From the NCBI GenBank assembly GCA_013368375.1, contig JAACJP010000007.1, positions 124,001 through 188,000 of the forward strand: DNA of 64,000 bases, written 5' to 3'. Positions within the stretch are counted from its first letter, which is position 1; every line of letters starts with the position of its first letter. Origin of the DNA: Tricholomella constricta. Taxonomy: Eukaryota > Basidiomycota > Agaricomycetes > Agaricales > Lyophyllaceae. The notes under the pieces are model-generated. The model searched no databases, was not told the DNA's origin, and was given only the letters and a program-made list of their open reading frames with translations. Below are positions 1 through 10,852 of the stretch, one piece after another. The translations under genes were made by a program, and so were the position numbers.

Positions 1-110
1 ACGCGATTGCGTCTTTGTCGCAATCTGTGGAACGTAAATGAAATGAATGAGCGGGACTTGGCCGACACAGCAAGACCACGCGAACTCACGGGGGATCAAG
101 AATCAATGGA

Positions 111-702
111 CTAATCCTCATAATAGCTGGCGTCATGGACGTCGACAAACCATTCCGGCTCCCGTCCAAAGATGGTCCTCAATTTGTCCAGCTGTGTTTG
201 GTTCGGTCTCCTATTATACGATTTCCTGATCGTGCTGCAGATGCTGACGAGATACACAGAACCATTTATGGGGTCGAGTTCAGTCGTGGGGTCCGCCACT
301 TTACGGGTCACGCGCTCCACCGTAAGGTTTCTGTATCTTGATGTTTCTTTCAAGATTCAAGGGGTCCATAGTGAGACACCACTTCAAAAATCGTCCCAAT
401 GTAAATTTCGTTGTCCTTGATACGGTGACGATTTTGTTCGAAGTAATTTGTGAAAAATTCCTTTGGAACGTCGAAACCGTAGAAATAACGACGACCCGTC
501 TCAGTGGTTATGCGCCCGGGGAGTGGGAGGGACATCTGATCTGAAATTGCCGTGTTGGCGGTTTGAGGAGTAGGTTGGGATGATGAGTGCAACTGTGAGC
601 AAGGCTGTGGTCACTACATAGTCCAGGGACCATGAACAAGGAATGCTCACGCTCAGTTTGCATTGCCTGCCCAAGAGACTGCATTTGAGACGTTGGACGC
701 AA
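111..702 (-). CDS. Unrecognised small protein gene, copy 1 of an inverted pair
   Basis: I do not recognise this family. Open segments at 350–592 and 111–353 on the minus strand align with a second copy on the plus strand at 2577–3119. Shared peptide features are a Pro/Gln-rich stretch, an aromatic block (RRYFYGFDV here, RRLYYGFEV there), a basic NRxRI motif, and a C-terminal block with CSTxRKSY.RRPNQ. Alignment with the other copy suggests introns near 590–640 and 310–345, but at the second junction the obvious splice does not keep frame. Either the model is incomplete or this copy is also damaged. The C-terminal exon is open to a stop at 111. The start is uncertain; 702 is the upstream limit I can support by similarity. 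Confidence 0.35.
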
Positions 703-996
703 CGTGGTTGGTGGTGGCGCGAGGACTTTGTTTTCTGGATAACGACGAACAATGTGAGTGAAGTTTTGAAGCTCCGCGGCAATGGACTAGACTCGTTACC
801 ATCTGCTACTTATGGCGAACGGACAAGCTCCAGCGTAGTAGACTGGCAAATCTAACTAAATTTACAGGTCCGGATTGGAATACAAGGCAGCTGTACAAAA
901 GAGGGACGCCGGTAATGTTAATCACTTCCCGCCACCGAGCAAGGAGGTATCTATTCTTACACTACTTTACATAGGAAAACAATGTCCATTTCAATT

Positions 997-2226
997 TCAC
1001 GTCATAGTCTCAACTCCCGCTTCCAAAAGCTTCAAGCAAGAAATTCCGCATGCGCCTCGTGTCCAGTCCTTGACCAAACGATAGCGGAACGGCTTATCGC
1101 ACCCAGGAACAGAGCAACCGGTCGGGCGCGTACTCACAGGGGAAGCTTTCTTGTCTAACAGCATTGCGTCTAGAACGCCCGCAGCTGGGTTTGAGGGAAG
1201 AACAGACGCAGGGACAGAGAAGGTTATCCGCATCTGAATTTTGGCAGGAGTCTCGCCCTGCTGAGACGATGGTATTCGAGATGTCGAGACCCAACGGTAC
1301 ATGGTTGGCACCTGGACTTCCCCCTTGGGTTGTTCTTCATCCTCGTTGTCCTCGAGGTCCATGCCGTCCTCGTCATCGCCATCGTCCTGGTCTTCGACGG
1401 ACTGCTTGGTGGCTTTCTTCCGCCCAGATGGATGGTACGTGGAGTTGGAATTGGAGCGTGTACCAGCCATGGAGCTGGGCGGGGCGACATCATCCATGTT
1501 GTCGCGTTGGGCGGTGGTGCGCTTGTTGCGCGGCCGGGATTGCTTCTTCAGAAGCCGGTTGATGGTCTCTGCCTGCCATACCTGTTTAATTGCATATTTT
1601 TTATGATAGAGCAGAAGACATACCTTCTCGTCCTCTAGCTTCTTCTCTGTGAGGTTCCTCCGCTTCCGGGCTGTCTCTTCCCGTCGGAGAGCGAGCTCAG
1701 ATTCATTTAGAGGAGCTTTTTTCTGGCGAGAACCGGTGAGTGAGACATGTGACGAGTCGAGGACGCTAGCGAGGACAGCTTGACGCGTCGTCATAGGCCG
1801 GGTCGTCGAAGGCTGAGAATCAGACATGGAGTCCTCGGATTCTATCATCGGCGTCTCAAATCTGCTAGATGACTGCGCAGGCATCTTGAGTCGTATCTTG
1901 AGCCGAGAACCAGATGCCTTGGGTATAGATGTTAGTGGCCCCACAGGTTCCTCGACATCGGTTTGGATCTCGTCTTCCTGGTCTTCTTCGTCTGCATCGC
2001 CGCCTTCGTCTTCGTCCTCGTCCCCATCCTCCGACTCATTCTCGTCCTCGTCTCCTTCGACCTCCGCTACTGCCTCGATATCCACGTTCGATCCTTCGTC
2101 TTCCTCCTCACCGTTATCATGATCCTCCTGGCGTCCTGGCTCCTCGGCCTCCATGTCCACGTCCGAGTCCATTTGCATGTCTGAACGAAGTGCGCGGGCG
2201 CGGCGGGTACGGGTGGCCATAGGCAT
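997..2226 (-). CDS. IES2: INO80 chromatin-remodelling complex subunit (IES2/INO80B-like)
   Basis: The reading frame is open from the ATG at 2226 to the TGA at 997. It passes through a probable 51-nt intron (1573–1623, GTATGT to GGCAG) whose removal gives a 392-residue protein. In order it has a basic N-terminus, a long acidic Asp/Glu tract (about residues 15–95), a charged helix ending in LTEKKLEDEK–ETINRLLKKQ (the PAPA-1-like conserved region, restored exactly by removing the intron), a second acidic tract, and a C-terminal HIT-type zinc-finger-like segment beginning CSVPGCDKPFRYR and continuing with GACGISCLKLLE. This order is that of Ies2/INO80B, a nuclear subunit that stimulates the INO80 ATPase during nucleosome sliding. 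The family assignment rests on the two conserved blocks; the function is from established knowledge of the family. Confidence 0.88.
   Translation of the reverse strand: MPMATRTRRARALRSDMQMDSDVDMEAEEPGRQEDHDNGEEEDEGSNVDIEAVAEVEGDEDENESEDGDEDEDEGGDADEEDQEDEIQTDVEEPVGPLTSIPKASGSRLKIRLKMPAQSSSRFETPMIESEDSMSDSQPSTTRPMTTRQAVLASVLDSSHVSLTGSRQKKAPLNESELALRREETARKRRNLTEKKLEDEKVCLLLYHKKYAIKQVWQAETINRLLKKQSRPRNKRTTAQRDNMDDVAPPSSMAGTRSNSNSTYHPSGRKKATKQSVEDQDDGDDEDGMDLEDNEDEEQPKGEVQVPTMYRWVSTSRIPSSQQGETPAKIQMRITFSVPASVLPSNPAAGVLDAMLLDKKASPVSTRPTGCSVPGCDKPFRYRLVKDWTRGACGISCLKLLEAGVETMT
1573..1623 (-). other. In-frame intron of the IES2-like gene
   Basis: The donor GTATGT lies at 1623 and the acceptor GGCAG ends at 1573. 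The intron has no stop codon in frame, so the open frame runs through it. Splicing joins LEDEK to AETINRLLKK and restores the conserved PAPA-1-like helix. An alternative acceptor nine bases upstream would leave three extra residues. Confidence 0.6.
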
Positions 2227-2576
2227 ATCGGCGAGGTATTGATTCGCCGAGAGAGGGCAGAAGTGAGAGGTAGAGTTCCCATCAGCGAACAGTAAAATTC
2301 CACATCATTTCCCAGGCTGACGATGGAGTCTAAAACTCACCACTGGTAGACCCGGGTCCGTTTCCATAATGACTTGAGCTCGTCTCTCGCGATTTCATCT
2401 GAGAGAGTCAGTGGGACTTCGCTGCTGGCCCAGGTTTAGCAGGCTATTGTGCTTTGCAGAATTTCATAAACTGGTCAACCGACAAGTAAGTGGCACAAGC
2501 TGCTGCATAACATCACCAAATATACGTCGGCACGTCCAACCTGTGGCGTACGATACTCAAATGCAGCTCTTGGACA

Positions 2577-3119
2577 ATGCAAACTTTGACAGTAAGCGTT
2601 CCTTCTGCTGGTCTTTTATTGGGGCTACATGCCAGCCTTGCTCACAGTTGCGCCCATCCCAACCTACTCTTCAAACCGCCAGCGCAACAGTTTCAAGTCG
2701 TATTGCCCTCCCACGCCCCCGCATACCCATTGCAAAGGGATCGCCGTCTATACTACGGCTTTGAAGTTGCGGAAGGATGGTTCAAAGACTACTACATACG
2801 AAATCGTCAGCGCATAGGGGATTACGATCCTGACACTGACATGATTTGGAAATGGTTCATGGTAATTGAACTCCTAACGGATTTCTCAGGATGCCAGAAC
2901 ATCTCGATAGAGCGTGTGACATAAAGCTACGGAGCCCACGACCGAATGCGACCCTGTCCGTGGTTCTGTGTATCTCATCACCGTGTGCAGCACGATGAGG
3001 AAATCGTATCATCGCAGGCCGAATCAAAGGCAGCTAGACAGACTGAGGGTCATTTTCGGACGAGAAACGGAATGATTTGTCAATGTCAATGACGATGATT
3101 CGGACTATGATTCCTGGTG
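2577..3119 (+). pseudogene. Decayed second copy of the 111–702 gene
   Basis: This is the inverted paralogue of the gene at 111–702, on the other side of the IES2-like gene. Homology starts before 2577 (TCAAATGCAG shared) and runs to about 3119. Compared with copy 1 it shows an extra base near 2735–2750 that shifts the frame between the Pro-rich part and the RRLYYGFEV block, a short deletion after GTGAC near 2922 that creates an immediate TAA, and a TGA where copy 1 has the Trp codon of the EPEWFVDV block (near 3073). Three independent lesions in one copy make a pseudogene more likely than sequencing error. Confidence 0.55.
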
Positions 3120-3942
3120 AGTTCCCGCCTTTTGACTCTGTCGGCCAGTTCCCGCTCATTCATTTTATTTGCGTTTGATAGATTACATCTTCGTCACAAT
3201 CGTGTTATCTGCTCATTGCCTGTCACGTTGACTGATTGCATAGTCTTGTGGACTCATATCATCCATGAAGCTTTCAAAATACTTTCTAATAAGCGACTTC
3301 CAGGCTGTGATATTTTCCCTCTACCGAAGAGAAATGTACAACTGGCACGCAATCTTCGCAGAGTGTCTATCGCGATAGTTTTGATCAAATAACACCATAA
3401 CTCTTCCACACAAACCCACGAAGGGCGAAGGACACATTCGAGAAAAATGGAAGGATTTATCAATGGGGCGAGCTAAGGAGTCGAAGGAATCTATGACCGA
3501 CAAACAGTGTCCTTGTGAAATTACAGTCCACCCACTCGGTACATTCGTACACGGGTAGGAATGGTCACCCGCTTCGCGAGAGGGTCGGGTCTCCATTGTC
3601 GAGTAGGTCAAGTACCCAAAATACGCTCCAGCGAAGGAGCAATTGACAACGCAGGGAAGAACGAATGTCCAAACGATATCGGTACCTTGGTGTTATGGCG
3701 ATAAGGCGCACGACCTCGTCATCCACACGATAGTGGGATTGTGAAGGAAGGGCCTGAGCCTCTGAGGAGGTCCTGGACGTAGAGTTGGACGTCGGAGATG
3801 TCGTGGCGGGCAGGATATGTACCCGTAGAATTTGAAAGAAAAACTCCGTGACCTCCCCTGATATGTTCACTTTGAAGATGTCCTTGGTTGGTATCGTTGA
3901 AGCTGGTAAGGATCTCATGGCTCTGAATCAACAAAAAAGAAG
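3120..3942. other. Intergenic stretch without a supported gene
   Basis: Open frames on the minus strand (3321–3611 and 3565–3918) overlap in different frames. They show no family motif, no convincing start context and no coherent splice chain. I see no gene that I can support here. Confidence 0.4.
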
Positions 3943-4032
3943 TGCATTAAGAGGGAATCGAACCCCCGGCGGGTCGATTCTAGTACGAAGGCAACGTGGC
4001 AACGACCCAGGTTACCACTACCCCATTAATGC
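3943..4032 (-). tRNA. tRNA-Gly (anticodon GCC) with a 19-nt intron
   Basis: The minus strand folds as a cloverleaf. The acceptor stem GCATTAA pairs with TTAATGC, followed by discriminator A. The D arm is GGGT/ACCT around AGTGGTA. The anticodon stem GGTCG pairs with CGACC. The T arm is GGGGG TTCGATT CCCTC with one G·U pair. The anticodon loop reads TTGCCA followed by a 19-nt insertion at plus positions 3978–3996 before position 38, the canonical 37/38 intron site. Without the intron the tRNA is 71 nt. The anticodon GCC (plus 3998–4000) and the GCATT start agree with eukaryotic tRNA-Gly(GCC). No CCA is encoded, as expected for a nuclear gene. Confidence 0.93.
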
Positions 4033-5598
4033 GCACGGTTTGCCTCTGCTATGCTCCTTACCTTAAACCATTTTTATGCCAACTTGGGTATCACGGCGAA
4101 GTACTGTCAATGAAGAAATCAAGAGATTGAACCCACGCCGACCCCGTATTTGAATCTTGGTCAACCTTCTCTCAACGGCGTACTCCAATCCTTGGCTTCG
4201 AACTCTACGTATTGATGCGGCGAGTTCGGCTTTCCATCTGCGTCTGATTTGTTACCACTTACAATCCGTTTGGCTCTCACGGAACACCATTCTCTCCTCG
4301 TTTAGGTTGGCAGCTTTCATATAATGTGATGTTTATTTTTGTCAACTTCTCCAAGCCCTCTCAGTCTCTGATATCTGTACCAGAAGCCAGCGCCTATTTT
4401 CATTAGTTTTATCAACTTGAACATGGCGAACTCTTCGAGCCATCTTGTCGTCAAGATAGATCACTCTCCGCTGACTTTTTTGTTTCATGAGAAATTCAAT
4501 TTCAGGCTGGACCTTAATCATTAGTACCAATCAAACGAGAGGGCGCCTTGGGAAGGAAACCCTAAATTGCCAAGAACAGGAAACATCATTGCCATGTTGA
4601 ACCTTGCACTGTTAGAATTTTTGAGTTGCTCCGACGATGTCGCTCAACAAATTTCTGGTTATGACTGTCACTCTCGCTGACATTCGGCCTCCGATCAGTG
4701 CGCATTCAGACGAGGGCAGATTGAAAGATTTTGTGGCATCAACTTATCTATCATGTGTCCCTCAGCGGCGTGAAACGCCCGCGCTATCAATGCCCTGGAA
4801 GGATTTGAGACAAAGCTTATTAGTTGAGCAGCGACTCAATCAGACCGCTGGTAGATAACGTTTGATGCTCGTTGACTACATTGGAACCATGCAGAGAAGC
4901 CGTGTACAAGATGCATGCACTAGTTAGAGAGGTCTTACAGAGTCCAGTGAGAGTAGTCTCCTCGTCGGCGACTGCGAGTGGCTCTGAGAACGTCGAAGTG
5001 TGCAGAGAAGTACCATCCAACATTCGGCCCTCGAAGCCAGGATACCTCCATCGGACATTGGATCAGTCCTGCATGGGTACATCAGGACTTGTCGAACGCC
5101 TTGTTCCGTCAGTGGAGATGCCGAATTGCGTAGACTGAGAGGAACTCATAGCCTGGGTTCGAAGAAGAAGACCAGCACTCCACATTCATGAGCCTTGGAT
5201 GACAAGGATATTTGGATCGGCCTTTTCGGCCGTTTCAAGGCAAGCGCCAGGTTGACATTCAGAAAGATAGAACGGCCAGACCAGACGATGACGACATAAG
5301 GAAACCGCAAGTGATGTTGGGCTATATCCTGGACCATGTGAGCAACCAGAGAAATTGATATAACGTTCAATAAAGGTGGAATCCAACGTTTTCTTCGCGA
5401 ATTCATGGCACGTTCAATGATAAGCACTAGTACCGTCGAGGTTTCTCTTTGTGTTTGAGGATTCATTGAAGGGAGTGTTGAAGTTGAAGGGAGTAGAGAT
5501 CAACGCAAATGGCACGTACACAGGCGTACTGGTCGCGGCGTCGCGATGATTGGCAATGTTTGGCATAATAGGCTTCTGCGCAACACCCATGTGCCACA
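4033..5598. other. Intergenic stretch without a supported gene
   Basis: Several short open frames lie here (for example minus 4342–4530 and 5146–5466), with no recognisable domain or consistent splice chain. The frame at 5146–5466 lies downstream of the candidate gene at 5599–5891 and could hold further exons of it, but I could not build a continuous model. Confidence 0.35.
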
Positions 5599-5891
5599 TC
5601 ACTGCAACACTCCCGTACATGTAGCAATCACTAAAAGACCTCGGAGACTTGCAGCAACTTCGCTTGCCTTGAATATCCAAGAAACTTCTGGTGGCGTCGA
5701 ATCCTGATTTCGGTGCATTGCAGCGACAAAACATCAGTTTTTCAGTTCTCCAATCGCAGCTGGTTTGACGTCTACGGTTGATTCACGCTTACTCTAAGAG
5801 TCTCTGGCGCCAGTGGGACCTTCGATCGTCTCTCATAACCTGAAATCTTACTATGAAAGCGGTCACTGATATCATCTGAAGAAACACTCAT
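5599..5891 (-). CDS. Candidate small unrecognised gene (two exons, 67 codons)
   Basis: On the minus strand an ATG at 5891 lies about 20 bp below a TATATATAA element. Exon 1 (5891–5793) ends exactly at AGA|GTAAGC. An acceptor AATCAG at 5704 opens exon 2 (5703–5599) in phase. The predicted peptide has a Ser/Asp-rich start, a basic middle (GYERRSK) and a hydrophobic end (SLRGLLVIAT), and stops at 5599. A TATA-like box, strong splice sites and phase agreement support it; nothing in the peptide identifies a family. The exon may continue through an unseen donor, so 5599 may not be the true end. Confidence 0.35.
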
Positions 5892-6235
5892 TGTTCAATC
5901 TTCTTATATATAACGCCGCTGCATTTACGCAAACTTTGGTTGTTTCTCGTTATGTATGATGAGTTGCCGATGGCAAAGCCATGCACCACATGACAGCAAT
6001 AGGAAAGTCACATCACATCTTGCAATTGATCTCGCGATTGACCGATTGAGTCTTTGCGCGAAACCATTATAGCTTTACAAGCCAACACCCCGAATCAAAC
6101 CTTCTCCGAATGCTTCCACACCCATTTGGAGTTGATGGGATGAAATCTATCCACGCGGCAATTTGCTATGCTTCTCTCGGACTCAAATAAGACAGGTCGA
6201 CAGTTATCTATACCACGCCCACTCATACATCCACA

Positions 6236-8163
6236 ATGCCGAGCATTCCACTCTTGTACGTTGACGGACACCGGATACTTGGGAGGACTACTGACGCGTT
6301 CACAAAGGTTTGGGCCCATGTTAATTGGGGTGTTTTTCAACATGATTCTTTACGGGGTGAGCTCCTCTTTTGAAATTGCGAAATACCTGTTCTGACGAGT
6401 TCCAGGTATTGATCGTCCAGGTTTGCTTCTAACACCATTCTGTTTTTCACGAGTGCAAACGTATGCCCCAAGGTGTACAACTACTATCAAATGTACAAAA
6501 AGTGCGATTTCCGCCATCCACGCCCTTCAGACTAATTGATCCGACCGAGCAGAGATGTTTCTTGGATCCGTTATCTCGTCAGCTCCAAAGTTCACTCAAC
6601 GTTAATTTCCTCTCACCTTAACACTAGGTTCTGTATCTGTTTATCGTCGAATCTGCAAATACTGCGTTTGACATGTTCATTGTGTATGAACCTCTGATTC
6701 TTCGATATGGTATGCTCTTCAAAGTGAACATCAGTCCTCAGCATGAAAACTTATTTGAATAGGCGATCCTGATGGCACAAAATACTTTCCGACATGTGAG
6801 TATCTACCATGTCATTCTCGTAGGCATGTATCATTGACTCAGTGACCAGTGTTTGCGACAGGTGAGCAACGAGCAACCGTTGTGAAATCCGAGATACATT
6901 ACTGACAATCTTGGTACACAGAACCCATTGTCATTGTGAGTGATGTTATCATCGAAATCTTCTATTCAAACTGACCCCTATCATGATAGGTGGCAGTATC
7001 TTTTCCCATTCAGTTATTTTTCGCATGGAGGATCAACGTCCTCACCAAATCCATCTGGATTCCAAGCATCATAGTCTTGTTAGCGACCGTTTCTCTTGGT
7101 AGGTCGAATCGCACGTATCGATTCACTTAGACGTTATTGACATCTATCCAAGCGGGTGGGATTTGGACCGGTGTTATGATTGCCATTCTTAGGCTCTTCG
7201 CGAAGAAGCCAGAACTCCATAATCCGGCCCTCGTGTGGTTCCTCTCGGGATGCGTCGCTGACGTGTTGATAACTGCCACGCTCGTATACACCCTGGTGAG
7301 CCCGTTCTTACAGTATCAACTCGTTCGTAATCTAACATCTGTTAAGTCAAAACGGCGCACAGGGTTTGTTGCGACCGATGACACAATTTCGAAAATAATG
7401 CGAAGTACAAAAGTTTTCTTTGAAAGACTTACAAATATCCTGAACTATTGCGGCCTCCAGTGACTGTTCAAACGGGGATGTTGACGTGCGCCAGATTCAG
7501 GCCTTGTTCCATTTTATTTTATTGATTCACGCTGGGATCACAGTGCGTTCTTCGCGGTCGGCGACGTGATCTTTTTCATGAGTAAACCGTTCATCTTCAA
7601 ACTGACTTACTTACGTTTTTAACACGCGTTTTTAATTCAGCGCTCCCGGTAAGCTCTATTCGCATGTCTCGTCGTTTCTCGTTTTAATAGTGACCTTTCA
7701 GCGAACAGCCTTGTAAGTCTCTACTTTCTCTCCTACGCCAGCGCTCATGATTACACCTCAGGAACTTCTTGTGGGATCTCGCACTTTCAAAACTATATTC
7801 CAATTGCCTTTTGTCGACACTCAATGCTCGCGCTTCCTTAAACAGGAAGGTGACCGGTTCCTCCGATAGACCTCGAATCTCGACTGCCAATAATCAACAG
7901 AGACAGGTGGGTTCATGTCAATTTCTAACCAATTTAAAGCTAAGCATTGCATAGCTTGACGCCTTCGAGAGCTCCCATGCAAGGCGTGACATTTTTCTTG
8001 TTTTCCATGGCCACTCATCACGAATTTACAGAACAACGACTTGTCATCCCCGGCGTATGAGCTAGAATCCCAGAAGTCTTTATCATCGTATTCTAGGGGT
8101 GAATTTGGAATCAAGGTGACGAAGGTGAGTCAGGAACAGTGTTATTCCGAAAACAGAATTTAA
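6236..8163 (+). CDS. DUF6534-type multi-pass membrane protein, tandem copy A
   Basis: A multi-exon gene of the Agaricomycete DUF6534 family, integral membrane proteins of unknown function. The start ATG at 6236 opens a 20-nt exon ending in phase with the next exon to give MPSIPLLFGPMLIG, matched by copies B and C. Ordered blocks are FGPMLIG–NMILYG, a 15-nt micro-exon coding VLIVQ (near 6406), YYQMYKK, WIRYLVLYLFIVES, FDMFIVYEPL, IVIVAVSFPIQLFFAWRI, a glycine-led helix GGIWTGVM, the hallmark KPELHNPALVWFLSG–ADVLIT, TGFVATDDTISKIMR, and NFLWDLALSKLYSNCLLSTL. These make about seven hydrophobic segments with a Ser-rich cytoplasmic-type tail ending at the TAA at 8161–8163. It has about 13 small exons. 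The product class is clear; individual splice sites are by eye. Confidence 0.88.
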
Positions 8164-8977
8164 TATAAGAAGGTCGTCGAGCGGATAGAAGATCCGCGTC
8201 CTGATTTGCGAGACCCAACACAATGAAGGCACCGACGACGATGTGGACCCGAGCCGAGCCACACTGTACATTCAAACTTTTACACTCCTTAGACAACATC
8301 ACGCACATGTGTTCGCGACGCCTCGAATCAGAAGCGACATCATTACGGTTCCCATGGTTTGCGCAGCTGCTTTGTATTTCAATCACGACCTGTCAAATTT
8401 AGCTTGGGCATATTGAGACTGAGTATTCACGAACTAGGCATTGACAGAGCAGACGCTTCGCAAAATAATACAGTTCACACCCTTTCTTGATTATGGTAGC
8501 TATCGGTCACCAGACACAGGTCGATCTCGATATTGGCAGGGTCTGCGAATCCTTGATGCCAACCATCATTCCAATTTCCTGCCTCCACATTCCCACCGAG
8601 TTGCGAAGGAGCTGATTCGTCGAAATCCTTCAGCTAGAGATCTGCGTATTCGAACAACCATCATCGTGTAAGTGTCGAACCAAACGAAGACCGAGCCCTA
8701 GGGGGCTTTCATGAGTCAATGTCATTGTCAAGGACTATCTCATCAAACAATCCCAACGCTATTCCGGATATGGTTCATACGACCGGTCGTCGGTCGAGGT
8801 GGTAATTTATTCTTGATGGAGGCCTACGCTTGCCTCCCATAGGGTATGTAGCCCTGGTTTAGTGGATTTATGCCTGTGCCTTTTGGAAACACATGAAATC
8901 ACGCGACATGTGCGACTCGGACAAGGACACTGGACAAGGACACTCCTCACAACCCTCAGTCTCAATAGCCATCTGGT
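8164..8977. other. Intergenic region between DUF6534 copies A and B
   Basis: About 0.8 kb containing only short, motif-free open frames on both strands. It presumably holds the terminator of copy A and the promoter of copy B. No gene is supported. Confidence 0.4.
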
Positions 8978-10852
8978 ATGGCAGGCGTGCAACCTCTGTG
9001 AGTTGTGCATTCTTCTTTCCGTTGCCTGCCTCACTCACAACTACTCAGCTATGGACCAATGCTGATTGGTGTCTTTTTCAATATGATTCTCTATGGGGTG
9101 CGTCTGCAGGCCGTCGAACGCGATTTTATTTGAATGTTGTATCACCTAGGTTCTGATAGTCCAGGTTCGTCGTCTTACAACAAAAGTTTGGAGCGAATGT
9201 GAAGCGATTGTTGGTATTAGATGTTCTCATATTATCAAACTTACGGAAGGTAGGCCTTCGTTCTGAAGGACTTCGATTTACTCGCTAATAGATAGCTCTA
9301 GCAAAGATGCTATCCGGACCAAATCTTTGGTGAGTGCTGTTGATCTTGTAATCTTGCGTCCCCTGGACCTGTTAACAGGTCCTGTATTTGTTTCTCGTCG
9401 AAACGATCAACACGGGCTTGAACATGGTCATGATGTATGAGCCGCTGATTATTCGTCATGGTACCCTTCCTTGAAATCCTTTTCAACACTGCCTACAATT
9501 CTTACAAGCGCATCCGTTTAGGGACGGAGGATGCGACGAAGTTCTTCCCCCTCAGTAAGTTCCAAAAAATGATTCCAAAGTCTAAGCGCCCCAATCGACT
9601 TGTAGTGCTCACTTCGGGTGCGTTTCTCGCTTTTCACGACCTTTATGCTCAGCTCGAGCGGTCAACTCAGAACCGATCATGATTGTACGTCTGGCTCGAA
9701 TTCATGTCTTGTATATCGAACGAAGAAAAATGTTGTTTGACCTCCTCAAGGTTGCCATCTCTACACCGATCCAGATCTTCTTCGCCCGGCGCATCTGGAA
9801 GTTCAGCGGGTCATTGTGGATCCCTGGCGCCATCTGTATGCTTGCAATGTGTTCTCTTGGTGAGTCCTGTAGAAAGTTTCTCTCCATCTTTGCTTTTTAC
9901 TAGTCTCCTACCAGCCGGGGGAATCTGGACCGCTGTAAAGACCAAGAATCTTCGCCTCTTTGTGATGAAACCCCGACTCCACACGCCTGCGCTTGTCTGG
10001 TTTGTTACAGCGGCGGCTGCGGATATCCTCATCACCTTTTCTCTCGCTTTGATATTAGTCAGTTCTTTGTCTTTTTCATCGCATTCACTAAGGCTCACGA
10101 GGTGACAGTACAAAAGAAAGACAGGTCATTCAACGACAGACGCACTGATTGGCCGGATCATCGCATGTATGAATGACGATGGCATTTTCTTCGGGCTACA
10201 CCTCAATTAATCCCAATGACAGTCACGTTACAAACAGGCTTCCTGACGTGAGCGTCGACTGGTATTTGATTTACTGGAACTTACCTTGCAATTTAAAGTG
10301 CACTCCTAGCTATCAGCGACGTGATATTCTTCCTTGCATTACCGGTCATCCTTCATTTCCCGCTCATGATACATCGATGAACTAACGGTGCGCTTCTTGT
10401 ATAGCGCGTCACTATGTAAGTCAAGTCGTGTGGGTCATCTTCTGCTTCATCACATTCTCAGAAACTTCATTTGGGACCTGATCTTGACCAAGATATATGC
10501 CAATTCCCTGCTGAGCACTCTTAATGTAAGTGTCTCTTCAATGCCTTTAAGCGATGACTGAGATAGTGCAAGGCGCGCGCGGAGTGGAACAATCAGCTTG
10601 AGGCTCAGCGAAACGATCTCATATTCCATGACGTCCAACAATCAGTAGGACCACGGGTGTGTAATCTGCCATGTTCGTCGTGGCTGTCTATCACTGACCA
10701 ATCGTTGTCAATACAGCCTGTGGTCAGCGGCAATTCGTTTCCCCACGACGTGAGTTGCTGATCTTGTCGAAATCACTGTGATCATTGATCTTTTTGCCTA
10801 GATTGCGCCTACCAACTACGAAAGCAGTTTTTATGTGCTAGAGGTTCCGTAG
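8978..10852 (+). CDS. DUF6534-type multi-pass membrane protein, tandem copy B
   Basis: The second tandem DUF6534 gene. The ATG at 8978 gives MAGVQPL, spliced to YGPMLIGVFFNMILYG. The 15-nt micro-exon again codes VLIVQ (near 9153). Further blocks are MFSYYQTYG, LVLYLFLVETINTGLN, MMYEPLIIRHG, VAISTPIQIFFARRIWKFSG, AGGIWTAVKTK, the hallmark KPRLHTPALVWFVTA–ADILITFSLAL, KTGHSTTDALIGRII, QTGFLTALLAISDVIFFLALP, and NFIWDLILTKIYANSLLSTL. The C-terminus differs from copies A and C and ends at the TAG at 10850–10852. The hydrophobic pattern predicts about seven membrane helices. The function is unknown; tandem duplication with divergence is visible, and no lesion was found. Confidence 0.87.

Noticed and set aside
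1826..2222. Ser- and Arg-rich plus-strand frames opposite IES2
   Set aside because: They are complements of the Asp/Glu tract of IES2 and have no independent features.
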